Under the pieces are notes generated by a model. It did not search any database. It was given only the letters and a program-made list of their open reading frames with translations, and had not been told where the DNA came from. A program made the position numbers and the translations under genes. Positions 13,742 through 21,063 of a DNA stretch of 21,807 nt are shown piece after piece. This DNA is from a virus, in the IMG/VR virus record IMGVR_UViG_3300010297_000105, positions 1 through 21,807 of that record; one strand, written 5' to 3'. Each line of letters opens with the position of its first letter. The stretch's first letter is position 1.

Positions 13742-13947
13742 CCGAGCGAATCAAATTACGCCTTGCGTCCTGGTATTGGGGTGCATGGGTCTGGTCAGAC
13801 TCTTATGAGGCCAAAAAAAACGGGTGGCACATTGGTGGTACTGCCCATGGTTATAAGTTTGAAGAATATAATGAAAAGCTGCACGGGTGGCAGCATTCAG
13901 AAGAATATAAAAACGGGAAAATGAAACCGTATGAGGGCGATAAATGA
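13738..13947 (+). CDS. Unknown 69-residue aromatic-rich early protein
   Basis: Unusually rich in Trp, Tyr, Gly and Lys (SWYWGAWVWSDSYEAKKNGW, KLHGWQHSEEYKNGK). This suggests a small beta protein with an aromatic surface; it is too polar for a membrane protein. The ATG overlaps the previous stop as ATGA and follows GAGGGGG; its own stop overlaps the next start the same way. No family recognised. Confidence 0.65.
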   Translation: MTERIKLRLASWYWGAWVWSDSYEAKKNGWHIGGTAHGYKFEEYNEKLHGWQHSEEYKNGKMKPYEGDK

Positions 13948-14429
13948 AACTTGTACCGCAAGGCGTTAGTAATCCAGATGAATTTATTCATCATTACGAC
14001 TGTGTGCATAAAGCACGAGGCGTTGGACGCTATGCAAATGAATACGTGGAACGACGTGTTGGCGAGCTGCGTAAACCGACTAGGGATTTAGATGCTGAGA
14101 TGCGAAAATATCAAGATTCGTACTTGTCAAAAATTAACGGCCACCTAAAAGGCTCGATAGTGTCAATGTTAAGGGACCGCAAAAAAAGCGCGCTTGTATT
14201 ACCTTTAACGCGTGATAAGTCTAGCAAGTTGGTTTGGAGTTGGTCAATAACACTAAGGGAGCCTAACGCCTACTTAAACGCGGCTAAAAGCTTAGGGAGA
14301 TTAAACGCACAGGAAAGAAAGCAGAAAAAAGAGACGCAAAGAAGGGCTAAAATACGGGCTAAAATAGCCAAGTTTAGAAAAAAACAGGATGATGACAAAA
14401 CTTTAAACCATCACCCATTTTACACGTAG
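13944..14429 (+). CDS. Unknown 161-residue basic early protein
   Basis: Residues 1-105 look folded, with mixed helices and strands (HKARGVGRYANEYVERRVGE, KLVWSWSITLREP). Residues 110-150 are an intensely basic helix (AQERKQKKETQRRAKIRAKI) that could bind DNA or RNA. Not recognised. It starts by ATGA overlap with GAGGG upstream and ends 12 bp before the next gene. No membrane segment, cysteine motif or nuclease motif was seen. Confidence 0.7.
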   Translation: MKLVPQGVSNPDEFIHHYDCVHKARGVGRYANEYVERRVGELRKPTRDLDAEMRKYQDSYLSKINGHLKGSIVSMLRDRKKSALVLPLTRDKSSKLVWSWSITLREPNAYLNAAKSLGRLNAQERKQKKETQRRAKIRAKIAKFRKKQDDDKTLNHHPFYT

Positions 14430-14441
14430 GAGAGTTAAAAG

Positions 14442-14774
14442 ATGAAAACAAAAGAGATTATTAGCAGGCTAGACGCAGTGTCCTATTACTTATACCACAA
14501 GATGGAAGGGACCGAGACCACAGACGCAGCGCAAGAGGCATCAAAAGACCTAAGGGCTGTCTTTGCTGCCATGAAGCTTATCAAGGCAATAGACCAGATA
14601 GAAATAAAAGAGCATATGACTATTAGCGTCTCAGAACTAGACGATGAAATATGGCAGGCTGTGTCAGATGATCAATGTAACGCTGCATTGGACTACACAC
14701 CGCAGCCACACAAGGCAGCATTGAGCGCAGTGTTGAAATACCTACAATGCAAGGGGTTGAAATATGAAGACTAG
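14442..14774 (+). CDS. Unknown 110-residue helical early protein
   Basis: Helical throughout, near neutral to acidic (IISRLDAVSYYLYHKMEG, DAAQEASKDLRAVFAAMKLI, HKAALSAVLKYLQCKG). Not recognised. TAGGAGAG lies 8 nt before the ATG. The last 11 nt overlap the next gene. Members of this cassette share a pattern of small acidic helical proteins, which suggests repeated gain of host-interacting genes, but no functional motif can be named. Confidence 0.7.
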   Translation: MKTKEIISRLDAVSYYLYHKMEGTETTDAAQEASKDLRAVFAAMKLIKAIDQIEIKEHMTISVSELDDEIWQAVSDDQCNAALDYTPQPHKAALSAVLKYLQCKGLKYED

Positions 14775-15006
14775 AAACGCGTGGAATAATGACGCAGGAC
14801 AATGGGACTTTACAGATGAAACACTGGATGCTGCGGCGGATTACTTGGTAGAATATTACTTAGCCAATGCGTCACAATCTGAATTGATGCGAATGGCAAG
14901 AACTTATTTAAACGGCTCTATGGAAAATATGTCAACCATAGAACTTATAGAAAGATTTGAACTAATAACAGGAAAGGACATAGAGGAGTTAAATCATGAC
15001 ATTTAG
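14764..15006 (+). CDS. Unknown 80-residue acidic early protein
   Basis: Acidic, mostly helical (DETLDAAADYLVEYYLANAS, QSELMRMARTYLNG, IELIERFELITGKDIEEL). No family recognised. The ATG follows AAGGGG inside the end of the preceding gene, and its own end overlaps the next start by 11 nt with GAGGAG in between, so the three genes 14442-15301 form a coupled run. Composition resembles the acidic protein at 13493-13741. Confidence 0.7.
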   Translation: MKTRNAWNNDAGQWDFTDETLDAAADYLVEYYLANASQSELMRMARTYLNGSMENMSTIELIERFELITGKDIEELNHDI

Positions 15007-15301
15007 AGACCACATAGAAACCAGTTTAGTAAGCGATGCAGCTATATATGGATATGCCGCCTATGATGAAGACGGTAAATACTGCGACGCAGCCAGGGAG
15101 CTTCTAGAATACCGCTATAAGTATATTATTGACGGCGATACTAGGGCAGAAATTAGAAACGACGGGCAGGCAGGTTTTGCAAGCTTTACAACATGGTCAG
15201 ATTGGACCAGATTGACATTGGCACAGTATGTCAGAGAGATGTCAAAACTTGGTAAAGATATTTCAGTGCTTGAGAAAAAACAAAGAACGGTTAACGCTTA
15301 G
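14996..15301 (+). CDS. Unknown 101-residue early protein
   Basis: Mixed composition, Tyr-rich N-terminal half (AAIYGYAAYDEDGKY-like) and a basic C-terminus (KKQRTVNA). It has helix and strand features but no known motif. Overlaps the preceding gene by 11 nt with a GAGGAG site. It is the last gene of the GACGC-rich cassette; a new promoter candidate follows at 15306, so this is probably the end of one transcription segment, though no terminator is seen. Confidence 0.65.
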   Translation: MTFRDHIETSLVSDAAIYGYAAYDEDGKYCDAARELLEYRYKYIIDGDTRAEIRNDGQAGFASFTTWSDWTRLTLAQYVREMSKLGKDISVLEKKQRTVNA

Positions 15302-15305
15302 TGTA

Positions 15306-15333
15306 TTGTTAAAGGTAAAAAATAGATTATTAT
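15306..15333 (+). promoter_or_regulatory. Candidate promoter of the replication module
   Basis: TTGTTA (15306-15311), 16 nt, TATTAT (15328-15333, 5/6). It sits in the only sizeable gap (50 bp) between 13 and 19 kb, just before the gene at 15352. Several -10 alternatives exist because the stretch is AT-rich. Confidence 0.4.
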
Positions 15334-15351
15334 TATCATAGGAGAGTAAAA

Positions 15352-15747
15352 ATGGAAAAATTAACAGGGTATAAGGACTACAGGGTAAGACTGTTTCAAA
15401 AGAACTTACCCAGAAATTACAGTAAAGAGATTAAATTACATCATGGCTTTGCGACTACTGACTACACGATCATTGACGTAAGGGAAGGGTCGGGAAGCGT
15501 TGACATGGGGCGGAAGGAATGTGCTGCATATGCTTTGATGCATATTAGAAAGATGAAACCATTCTTTCATAAGCATGACGCATTACAATTTAAGCAGGGC
15601 ATCCAAGATTTAGTCTATGTGCTGCAAAGGTTTGTGACACCTAATGTTGATAAGGTTGAAATGAAGCTGCAAGGCAACGATAAAGAGGGCTATTATTTTA
15701 GCCATACTATTAAATATCTTGAGGAGGATAAAAATGAGACTAACTAA
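15352..15747 (+). CDS. Unknown 131-residue protein
   Basis: Basic N-terminal part (YKDYRVRLFQKNLPRNYSKE), then a beta segment with DYTIIDVREG and a helical centre rich in His and Met (AYALMHIRKMKPFFHKHDAL). The end is acidic. Not recognised. TAGGAGAG lies 7 nt before the ATG. It heads the replication segment, and its last 14 nt overlap the next gene. Possibly a nucleic-acid binding protein, from charge only. Confidence 0.65.
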   Translation: MEKLTGYKDYRVRLFQKNLPRNYSKEIKLHHGFATTDYTIIDVREGSGSVDMGRKECAAYALMHIRKMKPFFHKHDALQFKQGIQDLVYVLQRFVTPNVDKVEMKLQGNDKEGYYFSHTIKYLEEDKNETN

Positions 15748-16114
15748 AAAAGAAGCTATTAAAGCACTATTAGAAGGCCATAAAGTATGGGTGTCTAGTG
15801 TGAAAGACAATTATCTAGAGTATGAGCCTCTCTATGGGAAGTTTATAGACAAGCATGGGAATGACAGGGACTTGAACCATTTTGGCAATTCATTCGGTGG
15901 AATTTATGAGGAGCCGAAAGAGATTAAATTTGGTTATTGGACCCATGTTCATAAAACTAGATCATTCAATAGTCTTTTTATCTGTGGCGACTATAGCACC
16001 ATGGAAGAGGCGCAGGCTGCTGCAAATAGTGAAGTGCTTGCTATTGTCTACATTGATATTAATACAATAGAGGGAGCGAACCTTGGAAACCCAGAAACAG
16101 AAGCAATGCAGTAG
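15734..16114 (+). CDS. Unknown 126-residue protein
   Basis: The start is set by the strong GAGGAGG 6 nt before the ATG at 15734, rather than an in-frame alternative further upstream. The first 40 residues (LTKKEAIKALLEGHKVWVSS) recall a small domain often seen in phage early proteins, with helix EAIKALLEGHKV followed by strands. The rest is mixed, ending in a polar tail that overlaps the zinc-ribbon gene by 32 nt. Function unknown. Confidence 0.65.
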   Translation: MRLTKKEAIKALLEGHKVWVSSVKDNYLEYEPLYGKFIDKHGNDRDLNHFGNSFGGIYEEPKEIKFGYWTHVHKTRSFNSLFICGDYSTMEEAQAAANSEVLAIVYIDINTIEGANLGNPETEAMQ

Positions 16115-16268
16115 ATGCAAGAGAGAGTTTTCAATCGAATATTTCAATAAGGAAAAGAGAAGGCCAGACGGTTATAGAAGCGAGTGCAAAAGCTGTCAAT
16201 ATTCGATGATGATTAAGTCGTTAACAAAAAAAGTGGAGGAGATAGAAGATGGATTACGCAGCACCTAA
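16083..16268 (+). CDS. Small zinc-ribbon protein, TTG start
   Basis: A 61-residue protein with CSRCKREF (C9, C12) and CKSCQY (C35, C38), a four-cysteine zinc site of the kind found at the N-terminus of phage HNH endonucleases. Here the HNH part is absent, and only a short coiled-coil-like helix follows (LTKKVEEIEDGL). The start is TTG at 16083 with GAGGGAG 5-6 nt upstream. It overlaps the preceding gene by 32 nt and the exonuclease gene by 20 nt. It may be a DNA-binding adaptor for the replication genes, or an HNH remnant. Confidence 0.65.
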   Translation: METQKQKQCSRCKREFSIEYFNKEKRRPDGYRSECKSCQYSMMIKSLTKKVEEIEDGLRST

Positions 16269-16935
16269 AATTTATGCAATAGATATCGAGACTGTTAGCC
16301 AAGGCAAAAGAGCTAGGGATTATACAGACAATAAGCCGTATAAGCTCGGGAATGTTAAGGCTGAGGACAAAGTAAAAAAAGCACTTGAAGAAAAGAGAAA
16401 TGAAGCAGCAGCAAAGCATGGTTTATTTTGGTTTACTGGTAAAGTTGTCTCTATTGCTATCGTTGATATTTATGGCGATGATGAACCTGTATGTATCTAT
16501 GGTGTGGATGAAGTAGAGATATTAAAAAAAGCTTCAGTTTATTTAGATGGTCATAAATTATGGGGTATGTCTTCAGAAGGCTTTGATTGTCCTTTCTTAA
16601 TTGGAAGATACATGGCCAATGACTTGCCTATTCCAAGGTCTCTAAAGGCTGAGAATAGACTTGCTAATGATGTTAACAAGTTTTTTGGTTGGTCTACTTC
16701 AAGCTCACAAAGAGGCTCGCTTGCTGATTACATTCAAGGCTTAGGCATGGAGAAAAAACCGTTAACAGGAAATAAAGTCCAGGGTATCTATGACACTGTA
16801 TTAGCAGCTAAAATGGAAATGGATGAAGTTGCTGAGAAAGCAGCATGGAAAGAGATCATTGATTACAACATCTATGATTCGCAAGTAGTTAAGGAAATGG
16901 TTATTAAATACAATAGGGGGTATGATGGAAATTAA
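16249..16935 (+). CDS. Stand-alone 3'-5' exonuclease, PolB type (DEDDy)
   Basis: A 228-residue protein with the three exonuclease motifs: Exo I YAIDIET with D12 and E14, Exo II SEGFDCPFLIGRYMA with D113, and Exo III DYNIYD with Y206 and D210 (YxxxD, the DEDDy subgroup). This matches the family of predicted PolB-like 3'-5' exonucleases encoded apart from a polymerase. No polymerase domain follows. It would trim 3' ends of DNA, for proofreading or to make recombination substrates for the Sak4-like protein beside it. The ATG has GGAGGAG upstream. The end overlaps the next gene by 14 nt. Confidence 0.85.
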   Translation: MDYAAPKIYAIDIETVSQGKRARDYTDNKPYKLGNVKAEDKVKKALEEKRNEAAAKHGLFWFTGKVVSIAIVDIYGDDEPVCIYGVDEVEILKKASVYLDGHKLWGMSSEGFDCPFLIGRYMANDLPIPRSLKAENRLANDVNKFFGWSTSSSQRGSLADYIQGLGMEKKPLTGNKVQGIYDTVLAAKMEMDEVAEKAAWKEIIDYNIYDSQVVKEMVIKYNRGYDGN

Positions 16936-17614
16936 AAGTAGTAAAACAATATTAGACGACAAGAGAGTAAATAGTCTTTCTATCGGTGACAGTGGGAAGG
17001 GTAAAACCTTTTTCGCAGGAACAATTTGCGACCATGGGAATCCATTCTTTATTGATAGTGAAGGCGGATTGAAAACGATTGCCGATAAAGATTTCGAGTT
17101 CACTGAAGTTAATACTTGGAAAGAGTTCTTAGATGCTTGCGCTTGGTATTACAACAATTATCAATCGCACAGCTATACTCACTTAGTTGTTGATAGCTTC
17201 ACAAGGCTGCAGCATTACCTAGTAAAGGAAATCAATGCAGACGGAAAGCTAACGATCAATCAATGGGGCGAAGTATTAGCCGCGCTTAGAAAGGTTATTG
17301 ATAGACTGACTAAGACTTGCCCTACTAGCTTGCACGTTTCAGCTATGGCTCAGGAAAGCAAGGATGAATTATCTGGTTCGATTAAAATTTATCCAAACCT
17401 ACAGGGAGCTTTCAAGCATGATCTAGCAGGTTATTTTGACGTGGTACTTTACCATGACTGCGCTGAAAAGAACGGAGATCAGGTCTACTGGGTTCAGACC
17501 CAAGGCGACCAAAGAATTACAGCTAGGTCTAGATTAAACAGTGTTCACAAACTTAATAAGCATGAGAAGAATGATTACGAAATCATTGCAAACATTTTTA
17601 AAGGAGATAAGTAA
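16922..17614 (+). CDS. RecA-fold ATPase, Sak4-like recombinase
   Basis: A 230-residue single-domain ATPase. Walker A is IGDSGKGKT at 21-29, then FFIDSEGG, Walker B HLVVDS at 87-92, a polar sensor region around HVSAMAQESKD at 138-148, and a long C-terminal strand-helix section. This is the pattern of the phage nucleotide-binding AAA_24/Sak4 family, short RecA relatives that promote single-strand annealing with a cognate SSB. The immediate neighbours, an exonuclease and an SSB-like protein, fit that role well. The start is one of two adjacent ATGs (16922 or 16925) after AGGGGG. Its stop shares a base with the next start (TAATG). Confidence 0.88.
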   Translation: MMEIKSSKTILDDKRVNSLSIGDSGKGKTFFAGTICDHGNPFFIDSEGGLKTIADKDFEFTEVNTWKEFLDACAWYYNNYQSHSYTHLVVDSFTRLQHYLVKEINADGKLTINQWGEVLAALRKVIDRLTKTCPTSLHVSAMAQESKDELSGSIKIYPNLQGAFKHDLAGYFDVVLYHDCAEKNGDQVYWVQTQGDQRITARSRLNSVHKLNKHEKNDYEIIANIFKGDK

Positions 17615-18069
17615 TGACTGATTTTAATTTTTTCAAACCAACAGAAGAAGACATCAATGAAGCTCAAAATGGAGGCGCATTAAAATTCAAGAAAGATGAG
17701 AATGTTGGCTTCTTAATTGAAGACGTAAACGAAAAGGTTGATGAAGGTGGAGACTCTGTATTAGTAGTCGGATGCCAAGTATTAACAGGAGACAATGAAG
17801 GGAAGAAATTCTCTCACTGGATTAGAAACAATAAAACCTCAAAGGGTATCTGGATAAATATGCTTAAAGCTTTCTTTGATGATGAGACTATTATGTCAGG
17901 AACATTAACACCTGCGTCTCTTATTAGCAGAAAGATGGAATCTAAATGCGTAATCAACACCAGTAAAGGTAAAGAGTATGCGAACTTTTATAAGTTCAAA
18001 GAGTTTGGTGTAGCCCCAGATATTGGTGGACAAACTCCAGAAGTAAAAGAATCTGATATTCCATTTTAG
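17614..18069 (+). CDS. Single-stranded DNA-binding-like protein
   Basis: A 151-residue protein. The core (residues 20-125) alternates hydrophobic strands (NVGFLIEDVNEKV, SVLVVGCQVLTGDNEG, KCVINTSKGKEYANF) as in an OB-fold. It ends in ESDIPF, the acidic hydrophobic tip that bacterial and phage SSBs use to recruit partners. Residues 1-15 with DFNFFKPTEED are a typical short lead. It would coat ssDNA and load the Sak4-like ATPase encoded upstream, with which it is translationally coupled (TAATG). AAAGGAG precedes the start. Confidence 0.75.
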   Translation: MTDFNFFKPTEEDINEAQNGGALKFKKDENVGFLIEDVNEKVDEGGDSVLVVGCQVLTGDNEGKKFSHWIRNNKTSKGIWINMLKAFFDDETIMSGTLTPASLISRKMESKCVINTSKGKEYANFYKFKEFGVAPDIGGQTPEVKESDIPF

Positions 18070-18083
18070 AAAAGAGGTAGAGG

Positions 18084-19037
18084 GTGCATAAATATTATAC
18101 ATGGACTGACAGCGAGGGTTATTTTAGGGGTCAGCAATTACTGCATCGGACGCAAATTGCAGAATTGTTGAAGTATACAGCTAAACCTACTGAGGCCTTT
18201 GCAACGATTCAGGATTACGATGCTGAAGGAAATTGCATAGGATGCCCATTGTACTTTGATATTGATTCACCTTCCCTATGGGATGCATATCATGAAATGC
18301 AAGAGTTGGTTGAAGACCTCAGAGCCACATTGGAAGTGGAGCCGTCTGTCTGGTTTTCGGGGAGCAAAGGTTTTCATGTTGTGTGTCCCATATATATCCG
18401 GCACGAAAGATGCCATGAGATAGTTAAGATGATGGTAGATGATGTTACTGACATAGGAGACAGGTCAGTCTACAGAACTAGATCGATGTGGAGATGTGAT
18501 AATACTTGGAATGCTAAGGGTGAAAGGTTTAAAAACAGAGTTCGTCCAGAGCTTTCACTTGATGCCATATTAGTTCAGTCAAAAAACAAACATGACGGTA
18601 CTATACATGGATGGTCGATGAGAGATGCTAAAATCGATTCTTACGTTGCCAAACTTCCAACGTATACAGAACGTATACAAACTATTTCGGGCGATTTTGA
18701 GCAGGATTTTAAGCCCTGTATGAAGACGTTATGGCAGATGTCTAGCCCACCGGAAGGAAGCAGGCATAATTTATGCCATCTAATGGCCAGACATTGTTAT
18801 CGCTCAGGATTGAGCATTAATGAAGCCATAGCATTATTTGACGATCATCCCTACTGGGGAACGGTTAGAAGATCAGAAGGTCACTTTCCTGAGAAGATTA
18901 TCAGGTCAGTTTACAGGTCAGGAAAGGCGATGATAGGCTGTAAGAACGGGATTGATTCAGAATTATTACAACCATATTGCAGCAAGATGTGTAACCTCAA
19001 TGACGAGGTTAATATATTAGACTTTATAAAAATGTAG
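18084..19037 (+). CDS. DNA primase of the archaeo-eukaryotic (AEP/PrimPol) type
   Basis: A 317-residue protein. Motif I is PLYFDIDSPS with D59 and D61 (metal binding). Motif II is WFSGSKGFHVV with S92 and H98 (nucleotide binding). Motif III is probably DIGDRSVYRTRSMWR around 124-137. The C-terminal part has a helical segment (PEKIIRSVYRSGKAM) and Cys-rich GCKNGIDSELLQPYCSKMC, a likely structural zinc site. It would make primers, perhaps also polymerise, for phage replication. The start is GTG at 18084 after AGAGG; no helicase domain is fused and none is in the window. Confidence 0.85.
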   Translation: MHKYYTWTDSEGYFRGQQLLHRTQIAELLKYTAKPTEAFATIQDYDAEGNCIGCPLYFDIDSPSLWDAYHEMQELVEDLRATLEVEPSVWFSGSKGFHVVCPIYIRHERCHEIVKMMVDDVTDIGDRSVYRTRSMWRCDNTWNAKGERFKNRVRPELSLDAILVQSKNKHDGTIHGWSMRDAKIDSYVAKLPTYTERIQTISGDFEQDFKPCMKTLWQMSSPPEGSRHNLCHLMARHCYRSGLSINEAIALFDDHPYWGTVRRSEGHFPEKIIRSVYRSGKAMIGCKNGIDSELLQPYCSKMCNLNDEVNILDFIKM

Positions 19038-19045
19038 GAGACACT

Positions 19046-19264
19046 ATGAGAAGATTATTAGACGCAATTAGAGTATTTTGGACGATGTTATTGGGAAAGT
19101 ACATGACAGTACACCAGTTCCAAACAGTATTAGCGACGATGCCAGAGAAGCCACAAGGGAGAGTCGTGAAGACAAGCAGGAAGTACGACGTACTAGAGTT
19201 CCAAGTGAAGCTGCACAGACCAAGAAACAAAAAAACCAGAAAGGGGAACGCATGGGGCGTGTAA
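19046..19264 (+). CDS. Unknown 72-residue protein before the M15 peptidase
   Basis: TAGGAG precedes the ATG at 19046. Residues 1-25 (MRRLLDAIRVFWTMLLGKYM) form a hydrophobic to amphipathic helix that could sit on or in the membrane; the rest is strongly basic. Placed directly before the likely endolysin, it could be a holin-like or lysis accessory protein, but the hydrophobic part is short and contains charged residues. The frame of the peptidase is also open across most of this region, so part of the signal may belong to a longer peptidase form. Moderate confidence. Confidence 0.5.
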   Translation: MRRLLDAIRVFWTMLLGKYMTVHQFQTVLATMPEKPQGRVVKTSRKYDVLEFQVKLHRPRNKKTRKGNAWGV

Positions 19265-19287
19265 TGAACCCAAGGGAGGATGTTGTA

Positions 19288-19623
19288 GTGACAGATTTAT
19301 TATTAATAAAACCTACCCTGTATATTGTTATAGGACATTTCTTATCTTTTGCAGAAGGTAGGGGATTACCAGCAGAACCTACAAGCATTATCTCTGATCG
19401 TGAAAACGTGCAGGCAGTAAGCACCACACATGAAGACGGAAGAGCTATCGATTTTAGTGCTACTGGTTGGGATAAAAAAGACATAGAAGATTGTATTAGC
19501 CACATGAACAATATAGCAGGTCATTACGGGGCAATTAGCTATAGCGACAACGAGAGAAGAGTTATTGTATATCACAATTACAAAAATCAAGGTGACCACT
19601 TTCACCTACAAGTAGCGAGGTAA
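19288..19623 (+). CDS. M15-family peptidase, likely endolysin
   Basis: Zinc peptidase of the M15 (D-Ala-D-Ala or L-Ala-D-Glu) type, about 111 residues from the GTG at 19288. TTHEDGRAIDFS supplies ligands H48 and D55; GDHFHLQV near the end supplies the third ligand (H106, with H104 as the HxH partner). It would cut peptidoglycan cross-bridge peptides for lysis. The GTG has AGGGAGGA 7 nt upstream, the best start. An in-frame ATG at 19252 (after AAGGGGAA) and one at 19264 are alternatives, and the frame is open back to 19078. No signal peptide or cell-wall binding domain, so it needs a holin. Confidence 0.82.
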   Translation: MTDLLLIKPTLYIVIGHFLSFAEGRGLPAEPTSIISDRENVQAVSTTHEDGRAIDFSATGWDKKDIEDCISHMNNIAGHYGAISYSDNERRVIVYHNYKNQGDHFHLQVAR

Positions 19624-19625
19624 GA

Positions 19626-20051
19626 ATGAATAAGCAGTATTTAGTAATGGAGTATGATGGGTCAGCGTTTCATGCTCTACACAACAGAAATGATTATGAC
19701 ATCAGATTATTAGACAAGTTCATAATGGACAGAAACCCATTAGAGATCGAGAAGGAATGTATGAATAGAAAGCTTGAGTCTGATGATGGTTTTGCAGCTA
19801 GACTTAGAACTGCTGAAAGAGAGAATAAAGAGCTTCATGAGATCAATCAGAAACTTAGAAACAAGGTCAGTTACATGAAGTCGACGGTTCATATGGAAGG
19901 TGTAAAATGCGGCATGGTTAGCACATATACCAGGACAACTATCGACCCTAATTTCGTAACCTGTAAGCGATGTACAGCTAAATTAAAGGAGGCTGCCAAT
20001 GACTATCCTAATACTGATATTCACAGCGAAACTACTGTTCACACCGTATGA
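19626..20051 (+). CDS. Unknown 141-residue protein with HCCC zinc finger
   Basis: Residues 1-45 are mixed, residues 55-88 form a coiled-coil candidate (AERENKELHEINQKLRNK), and residues 89-116 hold H89, C95, C113 and C116 (HMEGVKCG...VTCKRC). This is the small zinc-binding pattern seen at the end of many phage early proteins of unknown role. The ATG is 5 nt after the GAGG that overlaps the peptidase stop. Its 3' end contains the ribosome site and start of the membrane protein at 19999. Confidence 0.65.
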   Translation: MNKQYLVMEYDGSAFHALHNRNDYDIRLLDKFIMDRNPLEIEKECMNRKLESDDGFAARLRTAERENKELHEINQKLRNKVSYMKSTVHMEGVKCGMVSTYTRTTIDPNFVTCKRCTAKLKEAANDYPNTDIHSETTVHTV

Positions 20052-20151
20052 TCAACCGGTGGAAGTGGAGCAGGTAGACGGTATTGATAGATGCATAACT
20101 GAGCTACCTAGAGTTAGGGCGCATGAGATTTCCAATGCGAGGTACGAATGA
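19999..20151 (+). CDS. Small membrane-anchored protein, 50 residues
   Basis: Starts with an excellent AAAGGAGG 6 nt before the ATG, out of frame inside the end of the preceding gene. Residues 2-16 (TILILIFTAKLLFTP) are hydrophobic and could anchor the protein. The remaining 34 residues are polar with a single Cys (C32), which does not fit a lipobox. Its TGA overlaps the next ATG (ATGA). Closeness to the M15 peptidase allows a lysis role (spanin or holin partner), but a one-helix small protein of any kind fits equally. Confidence 0.6.
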   Translation: MTILILIFTAKLLFTPYDQPVEVEQVDGIDRCITELPRVRAHEISNARYE

Positions 20152-20348
20152 CCGATAAAAACAGTGAAAGTAAATTTGAAGAGTGGTGTAATAATAATTA
20201 CTGGTTAACAGATAAGGTGCATAAGCATCACGCAAGGACAGCATGGAACCACCAACAAAAAATCATCGATGAACAAAAGTCTACAATTGACGACCTAAAT
20301 AATACGATAAGGGAGCTTAGAGAAGGAGGGCTTGGAGATGAATATTGA
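20148..20348 (+). CDS. Unknown 66-residue helical protein
   Basis: Polar N-terminal half with FEEWCNNNYWLTDKVHKHHA, then AWNHQQKIIDEQKSTIDDL, which continues as a coiled coil. The pattern of a Trp-rich start followed by xAWxxQxxxID...L is common in short phage early proteins of unknown function. Starts by ATGA overlap with GAGG upstream. The end overlaps the next gene by 11 nt. It shares IDEQ heptads with the protein at 20338. Confidence 0.65.
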   Translation: MTDKNSESKFEEWCNNNYWLTDKVHKHHARTAWNHQQKIIDEQKSTIDDLNNTIRELREGGLGDEY

Positions 20349-21063
20349 ATATGTAAGCTTTGACAGGGTTGTTGAGGAATTAAAAGGGCGAATGGAACCA
20401 TTTGTCTACATCGAAAGAAATTTCGAAGGGGTTGAGTATCAGGTTTATATCCCAGAAACAGGGGAATTTGAAAAAGAAGATGTATTTAATCTTAAAGAAG
20501 GACTTCTTAAGACAATTGAAATTTTAGATAAAGAACTTAATCACGAGAAAGAGCTTGTTGACAACTTTCTCAAGGAATATGGGCACGTTAAAATAAGTTT
20601 TGATAGCGATAGGGATTTTTCAACACGCGAAAGCACTATTGAATACGCCGAGAAGTTACAAAAAACCATTGACGAGCAAGCAGAAAGAATTAAGGAGCTT
20701 GAGGAAAAAGAAGAGTTTTCTGATAGGTGTATTAAAAATGGGATTATCTTAAATAAGCAGATAGACGAGCAAGCGGAAAGAATCAAGAAGCTTAAGGAAA
20801 TAGTTGAGTATCTGGAATATTTTATAGAATGGTGCGAGTGTGGGAACCCGAAAGCAGATTGTGTTTGCGAGCATCAGAACGGGTGGCACAACTCCAAAGA
20901 ATATAAACTCCTAGCCGAATTACGGAAAGCTAAAAAGGTGATGAAGAAGTATATCAGAGTCCCCGAAAACGGCACTGATTTTCCAGAAACAAATCATAGC
21001 TATGATTTCAGACAATACCTATCAACCTTACCGCCTGAGATTAAGGAGTTATTAGATGAGTGA
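20338..21063 (+). CDS. Unknown 241-residue coiled-coil protein with internal repeat
   Basis: The start is chosen at ATG 20338, 7 nt after AGAAGGAGGG; a TTG six bases earlier is possible. Residues 1-60 are beta-like (YVSFDRVVEELKGRMEPFVY). The centre is a long coiled coil containing IDEQAERIKEL and again IDEQAERIKKL about 37 residues later, near-identical at DNA level. A Cys cluster follows (WCECGNPKADCVCEH, four Cys and a His), a possible zinc site, then a charged helix. Function unknown; possibly an oligomeric scaffold or regulator. Confidence 0.7.
   Translation: MNIEYVSFDRVVEELKGRMEPFVYIERNFEGVEYQVYIPETGEFEKEDVFNLKEGLLKTIEILDKELNHEKELVDNFLKEYGHVKISFDSDRDFSTRESTIEYAEKLQKTIDEQAERIKELEEKEEFSDRCIKNGIILNKQIDEQAERIKKLKEIVEYLEYFIEWCECGNPKADCVCEHQNGWHNSKEYKLLAELRKAKKVMKKYIRVPENGTDFPETNHSYDFRQYLSTLPPEIKELLDE

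Noticed and set aside
19078-19287. Long N-terminal extension of the M15 peptidase
   Set aside because: The frame is open, but the TTG at 19078 has no ribosome site, while the 72-residue gene at 19046 and the GTG at 19288 both do; kept only as an alternative in the feature notes.
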